A stretch of DNA of 64,000 nucleotides from Plenodomus lindquistii (GCA_025504975.1 JANUWI010000001.1:1612001-1676000), one strand, 5' to 3'; counted from the first letter of the stretch, positions 1-11,671 are shown. Made by a program: numbers and translations. The notes: generated by a model from the letters alone, not told the origin.

Positions 1-203
1 GAAAAGGTCAACTCATGGGGAATTATGCCCTCCACTTGCTTTACAAGAACACATGATCCAGTTGGCATGACCATTGAAATTCACAAAAGAAGCCATGGCG
101 TGGTAGATACTAGATTCAGCCATTGAAACGGAACGGAAGACACGTGTGTGTTCGAGTGACTGTCGGAACCCGCGGGCGCAAAGCCATCAAGTTTTCCGTC
201 CAA

Positions 204-276
204 CATTTCAGGATGCAGCATGCAATGACGGTGAGTAGAGGCGTAGTGAGGAGGCATCCTACTGCAAGACTTTATA
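204..276 (-). promoter_or_regulatory. promoter-like unit L7 of the left series
   Basis: On the minus strand a TATAAA box (271-276) is followed by a C/T-rich leader and a first ATG at 204-206. It resembles the better units at 2.1-4.1 kb but lacks the CCAAAAG element. It is weak on its own and is called because of its neighbours. Confidence 0.3.
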
Positions 277-2032
277 CTCACTGCTCACGGCGGAAACTCA
301 TCAAAAGATACTTTGGTGATTGTGGTGCAACAAAAGCACATGGTTTATCCAGATCTTTATCTTGCTTTAAAAGCTTCACAAGCCTTGTGCAAGCTGGTGA
401 GAGAGGTGAACAGCGAAAAATGTGACTTGATACCCATCACCCCCAGCAAAGGCCCGTCAATTAGTACACTGAGCCTTTCGAAAATATTCCATAATACCAT
501 TTAGATCCCATGACGGCTTCTCGGGACAATATTGTAGCAAGCACAGTGATCTTAGTAGCTTCATTCTCAATTCAGGAAGGACGCAGAGATCGCGCATCGG
601 TGGACGATAGGTTTTTGAGATATCACACAAATGGTGTGCATTCATGAGGAAGGGATTGCCAGCGACGCAAAAGAACTTCTACCCAGGCTCCTCATCAGCT
701 CAAATGATTCATCATGTCGGTCACTTTGCGACTTTGCAGTGAATTCGTGTACACGGAACCGTGACGGAAGGGGCTTTCCAGATCTCCATCACAACGTGAT
801 TGACGTCACATTGGCCTTGTAGTTTCGAATCGACTGCCTGAAGGAAGACATGACCTATGATGAATCATGCTTTTCTGGAAGATCAACGCCGACACAGCCC
901 ATGTGCCGCTGACAACACGATACTGTAGGACCTTGAAAGCGGCTTGAATTGCTGGAGAGCGAAGCCGTTCTAGGCGGCATTAATACTTACACGCAACCTC
1001 CCGGTTACGCCTATACCTTGTAGTGGTGAGCGTACACTAGCGACTTTCGAACACTCAAATCCAATCCTTCTCACAAGATCATGCCGGGTTTCTTCATTGT
1101 GTTCAAAGCTCAAAATACTACGTATTCGACGGAGGTAACATTGAGATTCAGCGCAGTCGCGGAAAACATCGGAGGTGTTTGAGAGCCTTTTTTGAAGCTT
1201 CCGTGACAGGTTTGCCAAGATGTTGAGGGACAAAGAGTTCACAGAGATGGGATCTTATATGCGATTTCCACTCAAAGAACACATTCGTAGGGTATTCATT
1301 GTCTTTCGCAGTCGCACTAGAAAGCGAACTTGACAAGACTGTGATATTGGATATTGATATCAGTTTATAGGCGAGATACATTAGTGGCCGTCTCATCACC
1401 ACCAAGTTTCCGTGAGGTCCTGCGCTTTGGTATAATTGAGACCAACATTTCGTTTGAATGACGACTTTTCGAAGGAAAGACTTGCGAGGCGATGTGTCAG
1501 GAGTAGTGGGAGAGAAAACACACGTGGAAGTGTGTACCTATTCTTCTATTCACATCCCGACATTAAATAGATTGGAAGGCGTTTTTCGAGGGAAGAGAAG
1601 TGTACATTGGCTCTTGAGAAGTATGCGAACTGTCTCCAATGGTTTTCAAGCGAGCAAACGAGCAAGGTGACATGAGCATGTTGTGCATATGAGTCTCCAG
1701 ACCAAGCACCGCTCCCACAGATATAGCCAGATCCGTTCAAGCTTTCCGCACGCGGCCAAGACATTGAGTTGCTCATATCCACTTTCAGGGTAGACGTCGC
1801 CTAAGACTGAGCGATGACAGCAAGGATCCTTCGAGCGTAAGGGATTCATACCCAGCGCTCCATTCGCTTTCTCCTCGGACTTTTTCGGGGGGGTCCCTCG
1901 CCGGCTCATGTCCAATGTCATCCAGGATTTGCTGATCATGGTAGGTCGATGCAAAACTTTTGGGTACTCAAGGACAGCAGAAACCATCGTATTTGAGTCT
2001 TACGTTTTCGTGCTAGAACACGCCGCAGAAGT

Positions 2033-2120
2033 CATGTCGAAGCAGCGTGCTGCTTTTGGTTTGCTTATTAATCGAGCTGGAGGTTTGAAGGGAGCGTGGC
2101 AAGATCGTGGAGGCTTTATA
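2033..2120 (-). promoter_or_regulatory. promoter-like unit L5 of the left series
   Basis: On the minus strand TATAAA (2115-2120) is followed 26 nt later by TTCAAACC (2082-2089), an initiator-like TCA. CCAAAAG (2053-2059) lies 30 nt further, and the first ATG is at 2033-2035. This order and spacing are shared with L1, L2 and R1. The ATG opens a frame of only 11 codons, so the transcript, if real, is probably non-coding or degenerate. Confidence 0.45.
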
Positions 2121-2699
2121 CCTGCCGCTGACGCTTCCTCATGCAGGATGACCGAAGCAAGGGCACCACACAGTCATAACAAGCCAACCCAGTAGTTTTG
2201 ATCAACGATACCGAGAGAGGTCCACGAGAGACCATGACGAAACGATTGAGCTTTTCGTTGCACTGCACATTCAGCGCCTTATCTCTTGTTTTTGACATAC
2301 GCAGCCGCGAGTGCGTATTGAAGCGCATGAAGAGCGGGTTGCGAAGAGACTTTATAATTACAGGCAAGTTCATCAGATGGATCCACATGTAATTCCATAT
2401 TCCTCCTTTCGACACAGCCCCATTCCAGGGACCTGCCGTCGTTTCGGACACAGAGTCACTCCATCCCGCGCTCGCTACTGTCTCTAACGGTCGGAAGCAG
2501 AGGAACCAAAACATCAACAATCTCTTGAGGTGATCTTGGCACTCGACGCATCGGGTCGTTGTGAGGTCACTTCCAATCGCAACACTTCGTCGCGATCATA
2601 CCCAAAGGCCGTTTCAGCTTTTATTCGGGCCTCGATCTCTCCTTGCGGACATCAGCCTTCAGCTCGCCTTTTTGGAGAACAAGACTCCAGACATACCGG

Positions 2700-2780
2700 C
2701 ATTGCTAGGCGTTCTCGTAACGAAGTCTGTGGAAATGTGCTAAGTAGGAGAAGAGGAAGGAGGCGTGGTGGTGATATTTA
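2700..2780 (-). promoter_or_regulatory. promoter-like unit L4 of the left series
   Basis: On the minus strand a TATA-like TAAATAT (2774-2780) precedes a strongly pyrimidine-rich leader. The first ATG is at 2700-2702. The ATG is followed at once by CCG GTATGT, a good fungal 5' splice site, so a very short first exon is possible. It is weaker than L1-L3 because the TATA box is non-canonical. Confidence 0.35.
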
Positions 2781-3107
2781 CACGTGCCGACGCTGCCCAG
2801 GAGGACTCTCATACCACTTGGCCCAAGCGGATTTGTGCAGTGATTACTCCACACATGAACTTGTACGCTCGAGACTTTGCCGCGGAAAGACATGATTTGT
2901 ATTCTAGATCTTTTCTGAACACCACATGTGAACACCGTTTCATTGTTTCGAGCAGACACCATATTTGAGGCCCGATACGGTTTTGCGACTCAAACAATCT
3001 CTCGAGACATGTATTTTTCGTGCGTACCTTTCTGGGACACGCTCACGCGGACCGACACTCATACTTGCCACCATCTGAGGCTTCTAGCACACAGAGAGAG
3101 TCCTGGA

Positions 3108-3196
3108 CATTGGTGCGTCACACACCAGTTTCGGAAAGAACCCACACCGTGGGTGTGAGGAGTAAGAACTACACAGGAGAAGAGGGTGTTTATATA
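3108..3196 (-). promoter_or_regulatory. promoter-like unit L3 of the left series
   Basis: On the minus strand TATATAAA (3189-3196) opens a leader that matches the plus-strand unit R2 at about 31 of 48 positions counted by eye, including the shared start GTATATAAAC. The first ATG (3108-3110) opens only eight codons. The similarity across two opposite-facing series suggests common descent, although both leaders are C/T-rich and some matches are compositional. Confidence 0.45.
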
Positions 3197-3553
3197 CCCC
3201 TTCTCTCCCACAAAATCCCATCAGCGCCATTGTGTGGTGTTTTCTTACCCGGGCAAAAGGACATCCATTTGCCATCATCGCCTTTTGGCCAATGCAGAAG
3301 CGCTGCTTCTCCTCACAACATGAGACAAACGGTTGTGCAATTGAGACTCAGCAAGAATCCCAGAGAAAATCATGAGGCCCTCGATGTACGATTTGACTCC
3401 TCCGCCCATGTGCATGCAGTTCGTTATCTTCAAAATCCACCACTCTTCCGCCATACTGCGGTCTTCTAAGACTTTGAATGCAGAGAGAAAACTCGCACCA
3501 GAACATGTCACTCAGGTTTTCCTTTTTTTTTTTGGGAACCAGGCCACTCAAAA

Positions 3554-3643
3554 CATGGTAGTTGGTCAGGTCCTTTTGGAAATCACACGAGCCGTGGTGT
3601 GATGAAGAAGACAGTAAGTCGTGAGTCTTGAGGGATCTTTATA
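3554..3643 (-). promoter_or_regulatory. promoter-like unit L2 of the left series
   Basis: On the minus strand TATAAA (3638-3643) is followed 32 nt later by TTCATCAC (3599-3606). CCAAAAG (3573-3579) lies 27 nt beyond that, and the first ATG at 3554-3556 is followed directly by one codon and a stop. The element order and spacing match L1 and R1 almost exactly. An A11 run lies about 20 nt after the ATG, and R2 has a similar run. Confidence 0.5.
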
Positions 3644-3976
3644 CCCTCGCTCAGCTCCACACATCGAATGGCTTCACGCAGAATTCAATGCTCCTCTCAG
3701 ACAAACACATGTAGCATACATGTCTTCAATTCGAACACGTGTTGTGGCAGCTTGGCTGTAGACCGCGATGCCCGCAGATCCCAGTCATCATGGAGAACGA
3801 AGGGCGTTTTGGTGTCTCTCTGGAGGAAGGGAAACATGGGACCGTCGTCATTGACTTTTCGCTGCTCCGTGCCCAGACATTTGCGCTTGGAAGCGTTCTT
3901 TTGGACGAAGAGGCCGGAGGCCGGAGGACACATGTTGAAGATGTCAACATTTATGGAGATTGAAACTCGCTCCAGA

Positions 3977-4062
3977 CATTGTCCGAATGTGAAACACTTT
4001 TGGAGGAGGGAGGTGTATGTGATGAAGAATGGTATAGGACGATGGAGAGTGTTGACTTTATA
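3977..4062 (-). promoter_or_regulatory. promoter-like unit L1 of the left series
   Basis: On the minus strand TATAAA (4057-4062) is followed 31 nt later by TTCATCAC (4019-4026). CCAAAAG (3997-4003) follows, and the first ATG is at 3977-3979, opening 11 codons. A different frame stays open for about 78 codons downstream (to about 3697) with coding-like codon use, so a small protein read from a later ATG cannot be excluded. Confidence 0.5.
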
Positions 4063-4272
4063 CCCGCACAGGCGGTGGCAACACATCACATGCTCGAACA
4101 AAAAATAAAATTTCGAAAAGCAATGGTGTATGTATCTCATGTATTCATTTCGTGACCCAAAGAACTCGCTCGCTAATATCGCAGTACCAATCTCATCGTC
4201 TTACAGACCAACTGGTCTGGACGTTTTTCATCCTCTCCATACATTTTCTCTCTTCGCAAGCGCGAAACTTGT

Positions 4273-5576
4273 TCAATCGTTGTAGTTTACAACCCCACTA
4301 CCATCCTTGTTCGCCTTCGGTATGCCATACTTCTCACTCAGATCATCTTCCTGACTCTTGCTCTCGGGGTCTAGATATGGTTTCTCCGCTTGTACTGCAA
4401 CTCGGACTGCGTGGCGGCGGTGGGGCGCGAAGCCGTAGGATGCGGAGTGGTTCTGAACAAGTGTTAGTAGCCTGCAGAGTGAACTTGACAGAGTGAAGAA
4501 ACTTACGGTACACCTGTTATCCCAGAACGCGACATCGCCCTCTCCCCACTGGAACCTGACATGCAGCTCTGGACTCGTGGCCACAATTTCATTCAGCAGT
4601 CCAATGATGTGATCGCTCTCTGTCTTCGGGACACCAACGATCTTCGTAACGAAGCCTGGGTTGAAAAAGATGCTCTTCCAGCCCGTGACGGGATTTGTGC
4701 GAACCAAGGGGTGCTCGGTGGTGACAGGCTCGCGGCGCACCGTCCGGCCTAGATCCCGTGTGCCTTGTGCTTGTAGGTCGGCGGAGTGCAGCGCGGTGAG
4801 GGACTCAAGGTACTTCTGCATATAGGGGCTGAGCATGTCGTAGGCAGCATATTGGGAGGACCAGAGTGTGTCGCCGCCGCCGCCGCGGGGAGGGCCAGTG
4901 AGGACTTTGAGGCAAGTGTAGGATGGTGGTTGGACTTCGTATGTTACCTAGGCGGGTCAGTTGGATGCTTAGTGCATGTGGAAGACTGAAGACTTACGTC
5001 GGAGTGCCAGAGGAATGTTGGTGTGAAGAGGGCGCGGAGATCAGGGCTGTTCTCGCCTGTGTAGATGACGTGGACGTCTTCGAGACCCTCTCGCCTTGGT
5101 ACAGCGGTCGTTGCGTGCTTGTGGAGTGAGCCAAAGTACTGACCGAGTTCCCTTTGCTTGTCGATGCTGAGGTTCTTCTGGTTGCGGAAGAAAACGACAC
5201 CACGTGTGGCAATCAGTCGTGCAAGATCGTTCTTCTGAAGGTCTGTGAGATTGGCTAGGTCAACACCATGGATCTCAGTTCCGATTTTGGGGTTGTAGTC
5301 GATGACATCTGTAGCGTCGGCCAAGAGATGCTTGAAGCTAGGGTCACCCAGTTGACCCTTGTCAGAGTATGGGATATCTCCGTAAGCAGGCCACTTGATG
5401 TCTGGGAAGCGGGGTCGGAGATCTTCATGCTCATAAGAGTCATCGTGTTGCTTGACTATTGTTCGTCCGGGGACATAGTTGTGGACGTTACCAGACTTGC
5501 TTGTAGTCTTGGTGGTGGGGGCTGACGTTGGGGTATGGGAGGGTTGGAACTGGGGTTCTACAAGTCCTGGCGCCAT
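4273..5576 (-). CDS. TauD/TfdA-family 2-oxoglutarate-dependent dioxygenase
   Basis: Three exons (5576-4998, 4947-4507, 4452-4273) join in frame into a 399-residue protein. The introns are 50 and 54 nt, both with GTAAGT donors. The protein is a non-heme iron, 2-oxoglutarate dioxygenase of the TauD family; fungal members oxidise sulfonates such as taurine or related carboxylates. Iron ligands are visible as H191 and D193 (in LWHSD) and H342, and the 2-oxoglutarate-binding Arg is R357, 15 residues later as in bacterial TauD. The disordered N-terminus is typical of fungal copies. The ATG at 5576 is preferred because the upstream open frame has only a non-conserved, leader-like translation. A TATA-like CATATAAG lies near 5840-5846 on the minus strand. 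The family assignment is firm; the substrate is unknown. Confidence 0.9.
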
Positions 5577-6992
5577 TGTGGCTATTGTGTGTGTGCGTGT
5601 AGATGCGACTGGGTGGTGGTCGAGTCCAATGAGACCTGTGTGCCTTGCAATGTCGTAATCTTGAAGTTCTAAAGTAGATGTGTGCCTGACGATCGAAGTA
5701 GAGGACGGGAGGTGTGGTGGCACAAGCGTGATATAGGGTAGAGACTGAGAGAAACAGTAAATCGCAGTGATGAATTGCTCGACGTATCGCTCAATTGTAC
5801 TTGTGTAAAAAAGCAAAGAGAACGAAGAGGACAGGAGAGCTTATATGTCCTGCGACCGGGAGGGTCTGATTCACATCACCATGTCCACATGCTTACCTCA
5901 CTTGGACGATTGCGCCATCGAGCGAGCACACCATACCATCTGATAACCACCCGAGAGCGCCGGCCAGATTGCCATGACACACCCGCGGCTGAGACCAGCT
6001 GTAAGGGGCAGGCGCAGACACTCTGAAGCCGCGGGGTCAGATCCGGGGTAGAAAATAACGTCAGTGTCCTTGTTGCGTGCTTATTGTGGATATGTAATCG
6101 AGACTTTGTCACAGGCATTTGAGCGAAGCTTTGAAATCTGACATGTCCGTAGTAGGAGCCTCGCCATGGGGAGATCTCATGCGCTGTGGCGACCTAAAGT
6201 TTGCGTACGTATCGACGTGATGATGATGTCTTGCTCGCAATCTATCTTCGAAACCAGGCATGGAAGCCCGACGATGGAGGCCCATCTCCACATGCGATTG
6301 AAGTTTGTCTGTGCTGAAGTCGGTGAAAAGAAGGCGCTAACCCGATGTGGTAGCGTGGATGATGGCGCCATATTGCGACACTGCGACGTCTCAACCTTTC
6401 CGTGCTTCAAATACCAGCGCATTGACCATCTGACTTTCTGCTACCCTCTCTTCGTCCTGAATTGCGAGATTTGAAAAAGACAAGGTCGATGTCGCGCTCG
6501 GCGGGTGACCATTCATGTCCCCTAGTGTTGGACAATCGCCCATATTGCTAGCTCAGGGAACGGCCTCCAACGCAGATGTGCGCTACCATTGCCTGTTGAT
6601 CCAAGACCCGCTGGACAGAAAGTATAGCAGGTCTTTGCATCGGCTGCCCGCCTGTCCGGCTTGTTGGAGATTTACGACAGCGGGATTGAAGCAGGCGAGG
6701 CGAATGCTTCTCAATCTCGGTGGCGTACTGCTCGCTTCCAGGTCATCCTTCGTACTCTTTCGGCTCTTGCAGGCAATGTCTGGTGAATATTGATGTCGGT
6801 GCAGCAATCATTCGGTCGCCATGCTCAAGAGTATAACGCAGATTGTGCACCATCTTATGCTCCTGCAGTAGAGTATGTCTCGGCAGCATCCGTAGATTAG
6901 AATACGTCTCCATCGATTGCTTGGGTCTACTGCGTATCGCTCGAAGACGTGTCCGTGATCATCTTGTAGCTACGATGACCTTTCAATCTTGT
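5577..6992. other. intergenic region upstream of the dioxygenase
   Basis: It contains the dioxygenase leader and TATA-like site (about 5840) and otherwise no convincing gene. Open frames here lack coding-like composition or splice structure. Confidence 0.5.
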
Positions 6993-7247
6993 TCAGTCCT
7001 TCTTAGAGCCGGCAAAGTGGGGCATCGGTATGCCGTAGGCGGTCGTGAATTGGATCGCGTATGGAGAAGTAGGTTGAGGCGCGTCTTTTACAGGTGTTTC
7101 TTTCACGTCGCTCTTCGAGGTGGGCCAGTAGGGATGGGTGCCTTTGTAGATGAGATAGCCGTTGTACTCGACGATGAGACTTAGGACTGCGGCCGAGAAG
7201 CCAAGCTTCCGAAGCCGCGCGTCTGAAAAGTTGCGTGGAGCGCTCAT
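6993..7247 (-). CDS. small single-membrane-span protein, unknown
   Basis: An uninterrupted frame of 84 residues starts at the ATG at 7247. The frame continues upstream to 7451, but that extension would reach to within 36 nt of the Prp22 start and looks like leader sequence. Residues about 14-36 form a hydrophobic segment long enough to span a membrane. It is followed by a short polar tail containing YKGTHPYWP and a Pro-rich stretch. Size and layout recall small mitochondrial inner-membrane proteins, but I do not recognise a family. It is transcribed divergently from Prp22, with about 240 nt between starts. Codon use is coding-like. The function is unknown. Confidence 0.6.
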   Translation of the reverse strand: MSAPRNFSDARLRKLGFSAAVLSLIVEYNGYLIYKGTHPYWPTSKSDVKETPVKDAPQPTSPYAIQFTTAYGIPMPHFAGSKKD

Positions 7248-7486
7248 GGTGAAGGGAGTCGACGACGATGTATTTCTAGAGACCGGGAGCAATCTTGAGG
7301 TGTGTTGGATGAGGTTTGATGATTTGGGTGGTGCGGAGACAAGTCGATGGTGAGTGGCTGATGGGCGGAGACAAGCTAGCGCGAAGTCACGCCGGGCCGC
7401 GACTGCCTTGGTGGAACTTTTGGTAGACTTCATCCGCGACGCCCTCAGCAATCAATTCTCCCCCCTGGAGACCCCCAGTCGCCACC

Positions 7487-10400
7487 ATGGACGATCTCGC
7501 CAACCTCGAGTTCCTGTCGCTCGTCTCCAAAGTCACGTCCGAAATCCAGAATCACGTGGGCGTGTCCGACAAGACGCTCGCCGAGTTCGTGATTGACCAA
7601 CATGCCAACTGCAAAGGCGTCGCCGACTACAAGGCCCAGCTCGAGGCCATGGGCGCCGAGTTCCCCCAGAGTCTGGTGGAAAGCATCGATCGCCTGATCC
7701 TGACGCTGCATCCCAAGTACAAGAACAAGGGCGCAAATGGAAAGCAGGCAGGCGCAGCCGGGCAGGATGGCGGCGACGACACAGACCGCAAGACACGCGT
7801 ATTCAAGGGCCTTGCGATCCCCGACAAGGAGGTCAATTATGACGCGGCCGACGATGAGCCGGCAAAAGGCGCCCCAGAAGCCGATGCGCTCGACGACACA
7901 TTTGCGATGCTGGAAGGGCTGGCAGGAAAGGGACCTGGAAAGCCCAAGGAACGGTCGCGGAAGAGGAGCATGAGCCCAATCGACAGCGACGACGATATTG
8001 CTAGGAGCAAGCGACACAGGCGCAGGAATCGATCGCCTTCGCAATCAAGGTCACGCTCGCGAAGCCCACGGGGCCGCCAGGCGCAGGCGCGCAACGATGA
8101 GCTCATGTTCGAGGACGAGTTTGGTCGCACAAGGACCGTCAAGCCCTCCAACAAACAGCGTAGTCGTAAGAAGTACCGCGACGAAGACGTAGACGAGTTT
8201 CGTCGACCACCCACGCCCGAACTTGACGACGAGGCGGTGTTATACAAGGTCTACGACGGCAAGGTTACGGGCATCAAGGACTTTGGTGCATTTGTCAACC
8301 TGCAAGGTGTCAAGGGCAAGGTGGATGGCCTCGTGCACGTCACCCAGATGCAGGAAGGCGCGCGCGTCAACCACCCGTCCGACCTCGTTTCAAGGTGGCA
8401 GGAAGTAAAGGTCAAAGTCATCAAGATGGAGAACGGCAAGATTTCACTGTCTATGAAAGAGGTTGATCAACGGACAGGTCGCGACCTTGCGCCTGGGAAA
8501 CGTATTGCATCACTGGGGTCGGGCGCAAACTCGCAGAGTTTGGGTGGCATACCTGGCTTCGACAGCGCTGTACCGATTGTGGAAGACGGTTTCAACGGCC
8601 GTCATAATGGCATGCGAAAACGAATGACATCACCAGAGAGGTGGGAGATCAAGCAGCTCATCGCGTCTGGTGTGATACCCAAGTCTGATTACCCCGATAT
8701 CGACGAAGACTTCAACGCTCACATCAACGGCGAAGGAGGGTTTGAAGAGGAGGAGGATGTCGACATTGAAGTGCGGGAAGAGGAGCCACCGTTCTTGGCT
8801 GGTCAGACCAAGCAGTCTTTGGAACTCTCGCCTATTCGAGTCGTCAAAGCCCCTGATGGCTCGCTGAATCGTGCTGCCATGGCTGGTGATACGCTAGCAA
8901 AAGAACGCCGAGATTTGAGACAACAGGAGGCGCAGGAGAAGGCCGCCAAGGAAGCCGCAAATGTGGATTTGAGCAGCCAGTGGAACGACCCAATGGCACA
9001 GCAACGACAGTTTGCCAGCGATTTGCGCAATACTCGCACGAACCAGCCCACCGAAGCCCTTCCAGAGTGGAAGAAGATATCGTCTGGGAGTCGAGACACG
9101 TCATTCGGCAAGCGCACCAACATGAGTATAAAGGAGCAGCGAGAATCCCTCCCAGTGTTCAAGTTTCGAAAGCAACTTCTGGAAGCCGTCGCAGCCCATC
9201 AAATCCTGATCGTCGTTGGTGACACTGGTTCCGGAAAGACTACACAGATGACACAGTATCTGGCGGAAGCAGGATATGCTAATGAGCTCGTGATTGGTTG
9301 CACCCAACCCAGACGTGTTGCTGCCATGAGTGTTGCTAAGCGTGTGGCTGAGGAAGTCGGCTGCAAGCTCGGAAACGAAGTTGGTTACACGATTCGATTC
9401 GAGGATCTAACTTCACCGGACACCAGGATCAAGTACATGACGGACGGTATCTTGCAGCGAGAGATCCTCTTGGATCCTATGCTGTCAAAGTACAGCTGTA
9501 TCATGCTTGACGAAGCCCACGAACGTACCATTGCTACGGACGTCTTGTTTGGCTTGTTGAAGAAGACGCTCAAGCGAAGACCAGACATGAAGCTCATCGT
9601 GACCAGCGCCACGCTGGATGCCGATAAGTTCTCTGAGTACTTCTACAAGTGTCCCATCTTCTCAATTCCTGGTCGCACTTTCCCGGTCGAAGTCATGTAC
9701 AGCCGAGAGCCAGAGTCTGACTACTTGGATGCGGCACTGGTGACAGTAATGCAGATTCACTTGACTGAGCCACCAGGTGACATCCTCCTCTTCTTGACGG
9801 GTAAGGAAGAGATCGATTCATCGTGCGAGATCATCTCGGAGCGAATGAAAGCTTTGGGTCCAAATGTGCCTGAGCTCATGATTCTACCCATCTACGGAGC
9901 GCTACCTTCTGAAGTGGCTTCTCGCATCTTCGAACCTGCGCCTAACGGAACACGAAAGGTCGTTATTGCCACCAATATTGCTGAGACTAGTTTGACTATT
10001 GATGGTATCTACTACGTCGTGGATCCAGGTTTCGTCAAGCAAAGCTCATACGACGGCAAACTGGGCATGGATCGACTACAGATTACACCCATTTCTCAAG
10101 CGCAAGCTCGTCAAAGGAGTGGCAGAGCCGGAAGAACAGGTCCAGGAAAGTGCTTCCGCCTGTACACCGAAGCTGCTTTCCAGAACGAAATGCTCCCTAC
10201 CACTATCCCAGAAATCCAACGGCAGAATCTGTCGAATACGATTCTTATGCTCAAAGCCATGGGCATCAATGATCTCCTCCACTTCGACTTCATGGACCCT
10301 CCACCCACGAATACCATGCTTACAGCCCTTGAAGAACTCTACCAACTCGGCGCTCTCGACGACGAAGGCCTCCTTACCCGTCTTGGCCGCCAAATGGCCG

Positions 10401-11146
10401 ACTTCCCTATGGATCCCGCACTCTCCAAATCGCTGATCTGGTCCGTCGACTTGCAATGCTCTGACGAAGTGCTCACCATTGTCGCCATGATCAGCGCCAC
10501 ACAGAACGTCTTCCACCGCCCTCGCGACAAGCAACAACAAGCCGATCAGAAGAAGCAAAAGTTCAACGATCCTTCCGGCGACCACATCACACTTCTCAAC
10601 GTGTACAACGGCTGGAAAATGGGCGGGTTCAGTACCCCCTGGTGTCATGAGAACTTTGTCATGCCGAGAAACATGCAGCGTGTCAAGGACGTGCGAAACC
10701 AGCTACTCCAGATCATGGCACGGCATAAACACCAAGTCGTATCCTGCGGTCGCAACACCATCAAAGTCCGCCAAGCGCTCTGCAGCGGCTTCTTCCGCAA
10801 CTCCGCGCGCAAGGATCCATCCGAGGGATACAAGACGCTGGTTGAAGGCACGCCAGTGTACCTGCACCCATCCTCCTCGCTATTCGGCAAGCCCGCCGAG
10901 CATGTGATTTACCACTCGCTGGTTGAGACGACGAAAGAGTATATGCATGTTTGCTCGGCGATTGAACCAAAATGGCTGGTTGAGGCGGCGCCAACGTTCT
11001 TCAAGGTTGCGCCGACGGATAGGTTGAGTAAGAGGAAGAAGGCGGAGCGGATTCAGCCGCTGCATAACAAGTTTGCTGGTGAGGATGACTGGAGATTGAG
11101 TGCGCAGAGGAGAGCGGGCAGGGGTGGAGGAGGTACGTGGGGGTAG
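7487..11146 (+). CDS. PRP22: DEAH-box pre-mRNA splicing helicase Prp22 (DHX8)
   Basis: This single-exon gene encodes 1219 residues. Prp22 is the spliceosomal ATPase that releases mature mRNA after exon ligation. Domains in order are an N-terminal helical region, an RS-rich linker (about 160-210), an S1 RNA-binding domain (about 250-325), the helicase core, then the HA2/winged-helix and OB regions. Core motifs are Walker A GDTGSGKTT at 578, DEAH at 675-678, SAT at 707-709 and QRSGRAGR at about 876. The S1 domain upstream of a DEAH core separates Prp22 from Prp2, Prp16 and Prp43. The start lies in a strong context, GCCACCATGG. The Gly-rich C-terminal end is normal for the family. It is divergent from the small membrane protein and is followed by the plus-strand promoter-like series. 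Confidence 0.97.
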   Translation: MDDLANLEFLSLVSKVTSEIQNHVGVSDKTLAEFVIDQHANCKGVADYKAQLEAMGAEFPQSLVESIDRLILTLHPKYKNKGANGKQAGAAGQDGGDDTDRKTRVFKGLAIPDKEVNYDAADDEPAKGAPEADALDDTFAMLEGLAGKGPGKPKERSRKRSMSPIDSDDDIARSKRHRRRNRSPSQSRSRSRSPRGRQAQARNDELMFEDEFGRTRTVKPSNKQRSRKKYRDEDVDEFRRPPTPELDDEAVLYKVYDGKVTGIKDFGAFVNLQGVKGKVDGLVHVTQMQEGARVNHPSDLVSRWQEVKVKVIKMENGKISLSMKEVDQRTGRDLAPGKRIASLGSGANSQSLGGIPGFDSAVPIVEDGFNGRHNGMRKRMTSPERWEIKQLIASGVIPKSDYPDIDEDFNAHINGEGGFEEEEDVDIEVREEEPPFLAGQTKQSLELSPIRVVKAPDGSLNRAAMAGDTLAKERRDLRQQEAQEKAAKEAANVDLSSQWNDPMAQQRQFASDLRNTRTNQPTEALPEWKKISSGSRDTSFGKRTNMSIKEQRESLPVFKFRKQLLEAVAAHQILIVVGDTGSGKTTQMTQYLAEAGYANELVIGCTQPRRVAAMSVAKRVAEEVGCKLGNEVGYTIRFEDLTSPDTRIKYMTDGILQREILLDPMLSKYSCIMLDEAHERTIATDVLFGLLKKTLKRRPDMKLIVTSATLDADKFSEYFYKCPIFSIPGRTFPVEVMYSREPESDYLDAALVTVMQIHLTEPPGDILLFLTGKEEIDSSCEIISERMKALGPNVPELMILPIYGALPSEVASRIFEPAPNGTRKVVIATNIAETSLTIDGIYYVVDPGFVKQSSYDGKLGMDRLQITPISQAQARQRSGRAGRTGPGKCFRLYTEAAFQNEMLPTTIPEIQRQNLSNTILMLKAMGINDLLHFDFMDPPPTNTMLTALEELYQLGALDDEGLLTRLGRQMADFPMDPALSKSLIWSVDLQCSDEVLTIVAMISATQNVFHRPRDKQQQADQKKQKFNDPSGDHITLLNVYNGWKMGGFSTPWCHENFVMPRNMQRVKDVRNQLLQIMARHKHQVVSCGRNTIKVRQALCSGFFRNSARKDPSEGYKTLVEGTPVYLHPSSSLFGKPAEHVIYHSLVETTKEYMHVCSAIEPKWLVEAAPTFFKVAPTDRLSKRKKAERIQPLHNKFAGEDDWRLSAQRRAGRGGGGTWG

Positions 11147-11283
11147 TTGTGGGATACACATGTTGGTGCTGGTGGGTGTGTTGGTTCGCATTGATAGTAC
11201 ATTGGGATACCATATTCTGAAAACATCGCATTTCGAAATACTGCTATTCATGTGATGTTACCATCAAGCGCTGGTGAACATGG

Positions 11284-11416
11284 TATATAAACTTCCTCAA
11301 CTTCCCGTTTCCAATCTCTCCTTCATCACGCTGTAGTCACAGACAGGTCCAAAAGCAAGGTATACAAAAGGGATGTGTCTCTTCCTCTGGCAAAAAGTTC
11401 CTGGAGGCACCTGATG
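11284..11416 (+). promoter_or_regulatory. promoter-like unit R1 of the right series
   Basis: TATATAAA (11284-11291) is followed 31 nt later by TTCATCAC (11322-11329). CCAAAAG (11349-11355) lies 27 nt further on, the same spacing as minus-strand unit L2. The first ATG (11414-11416) opens 15 codons. The box lies about 140 nt after the Prp22 stop, so the unit may overlap the Prp22 3' end. Confidence 0.5.
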
Positions 11417-11671
11417 GTTCGAGCGCCTTTCCTCCTCGAAAACATGATCCGCCACATGTGATGTGTTTGAGTAAAAGCTCATCCTTTTCACACATGTCTA
11501 AACGTCCGACTTCCACGAGACCAAAAGGGTACACTGCTCACACCATGATACCGAAAAACACTGTCGGAATTTGGATGGTGTGTGTCGCGCTTCTCCGGCA
11601 CGATCGGTTGCGACAAAACGCGTCTGCAAAAGCCGCAAGAGCGGAGAGATTTTGAGTATGGGTCAATGAGG

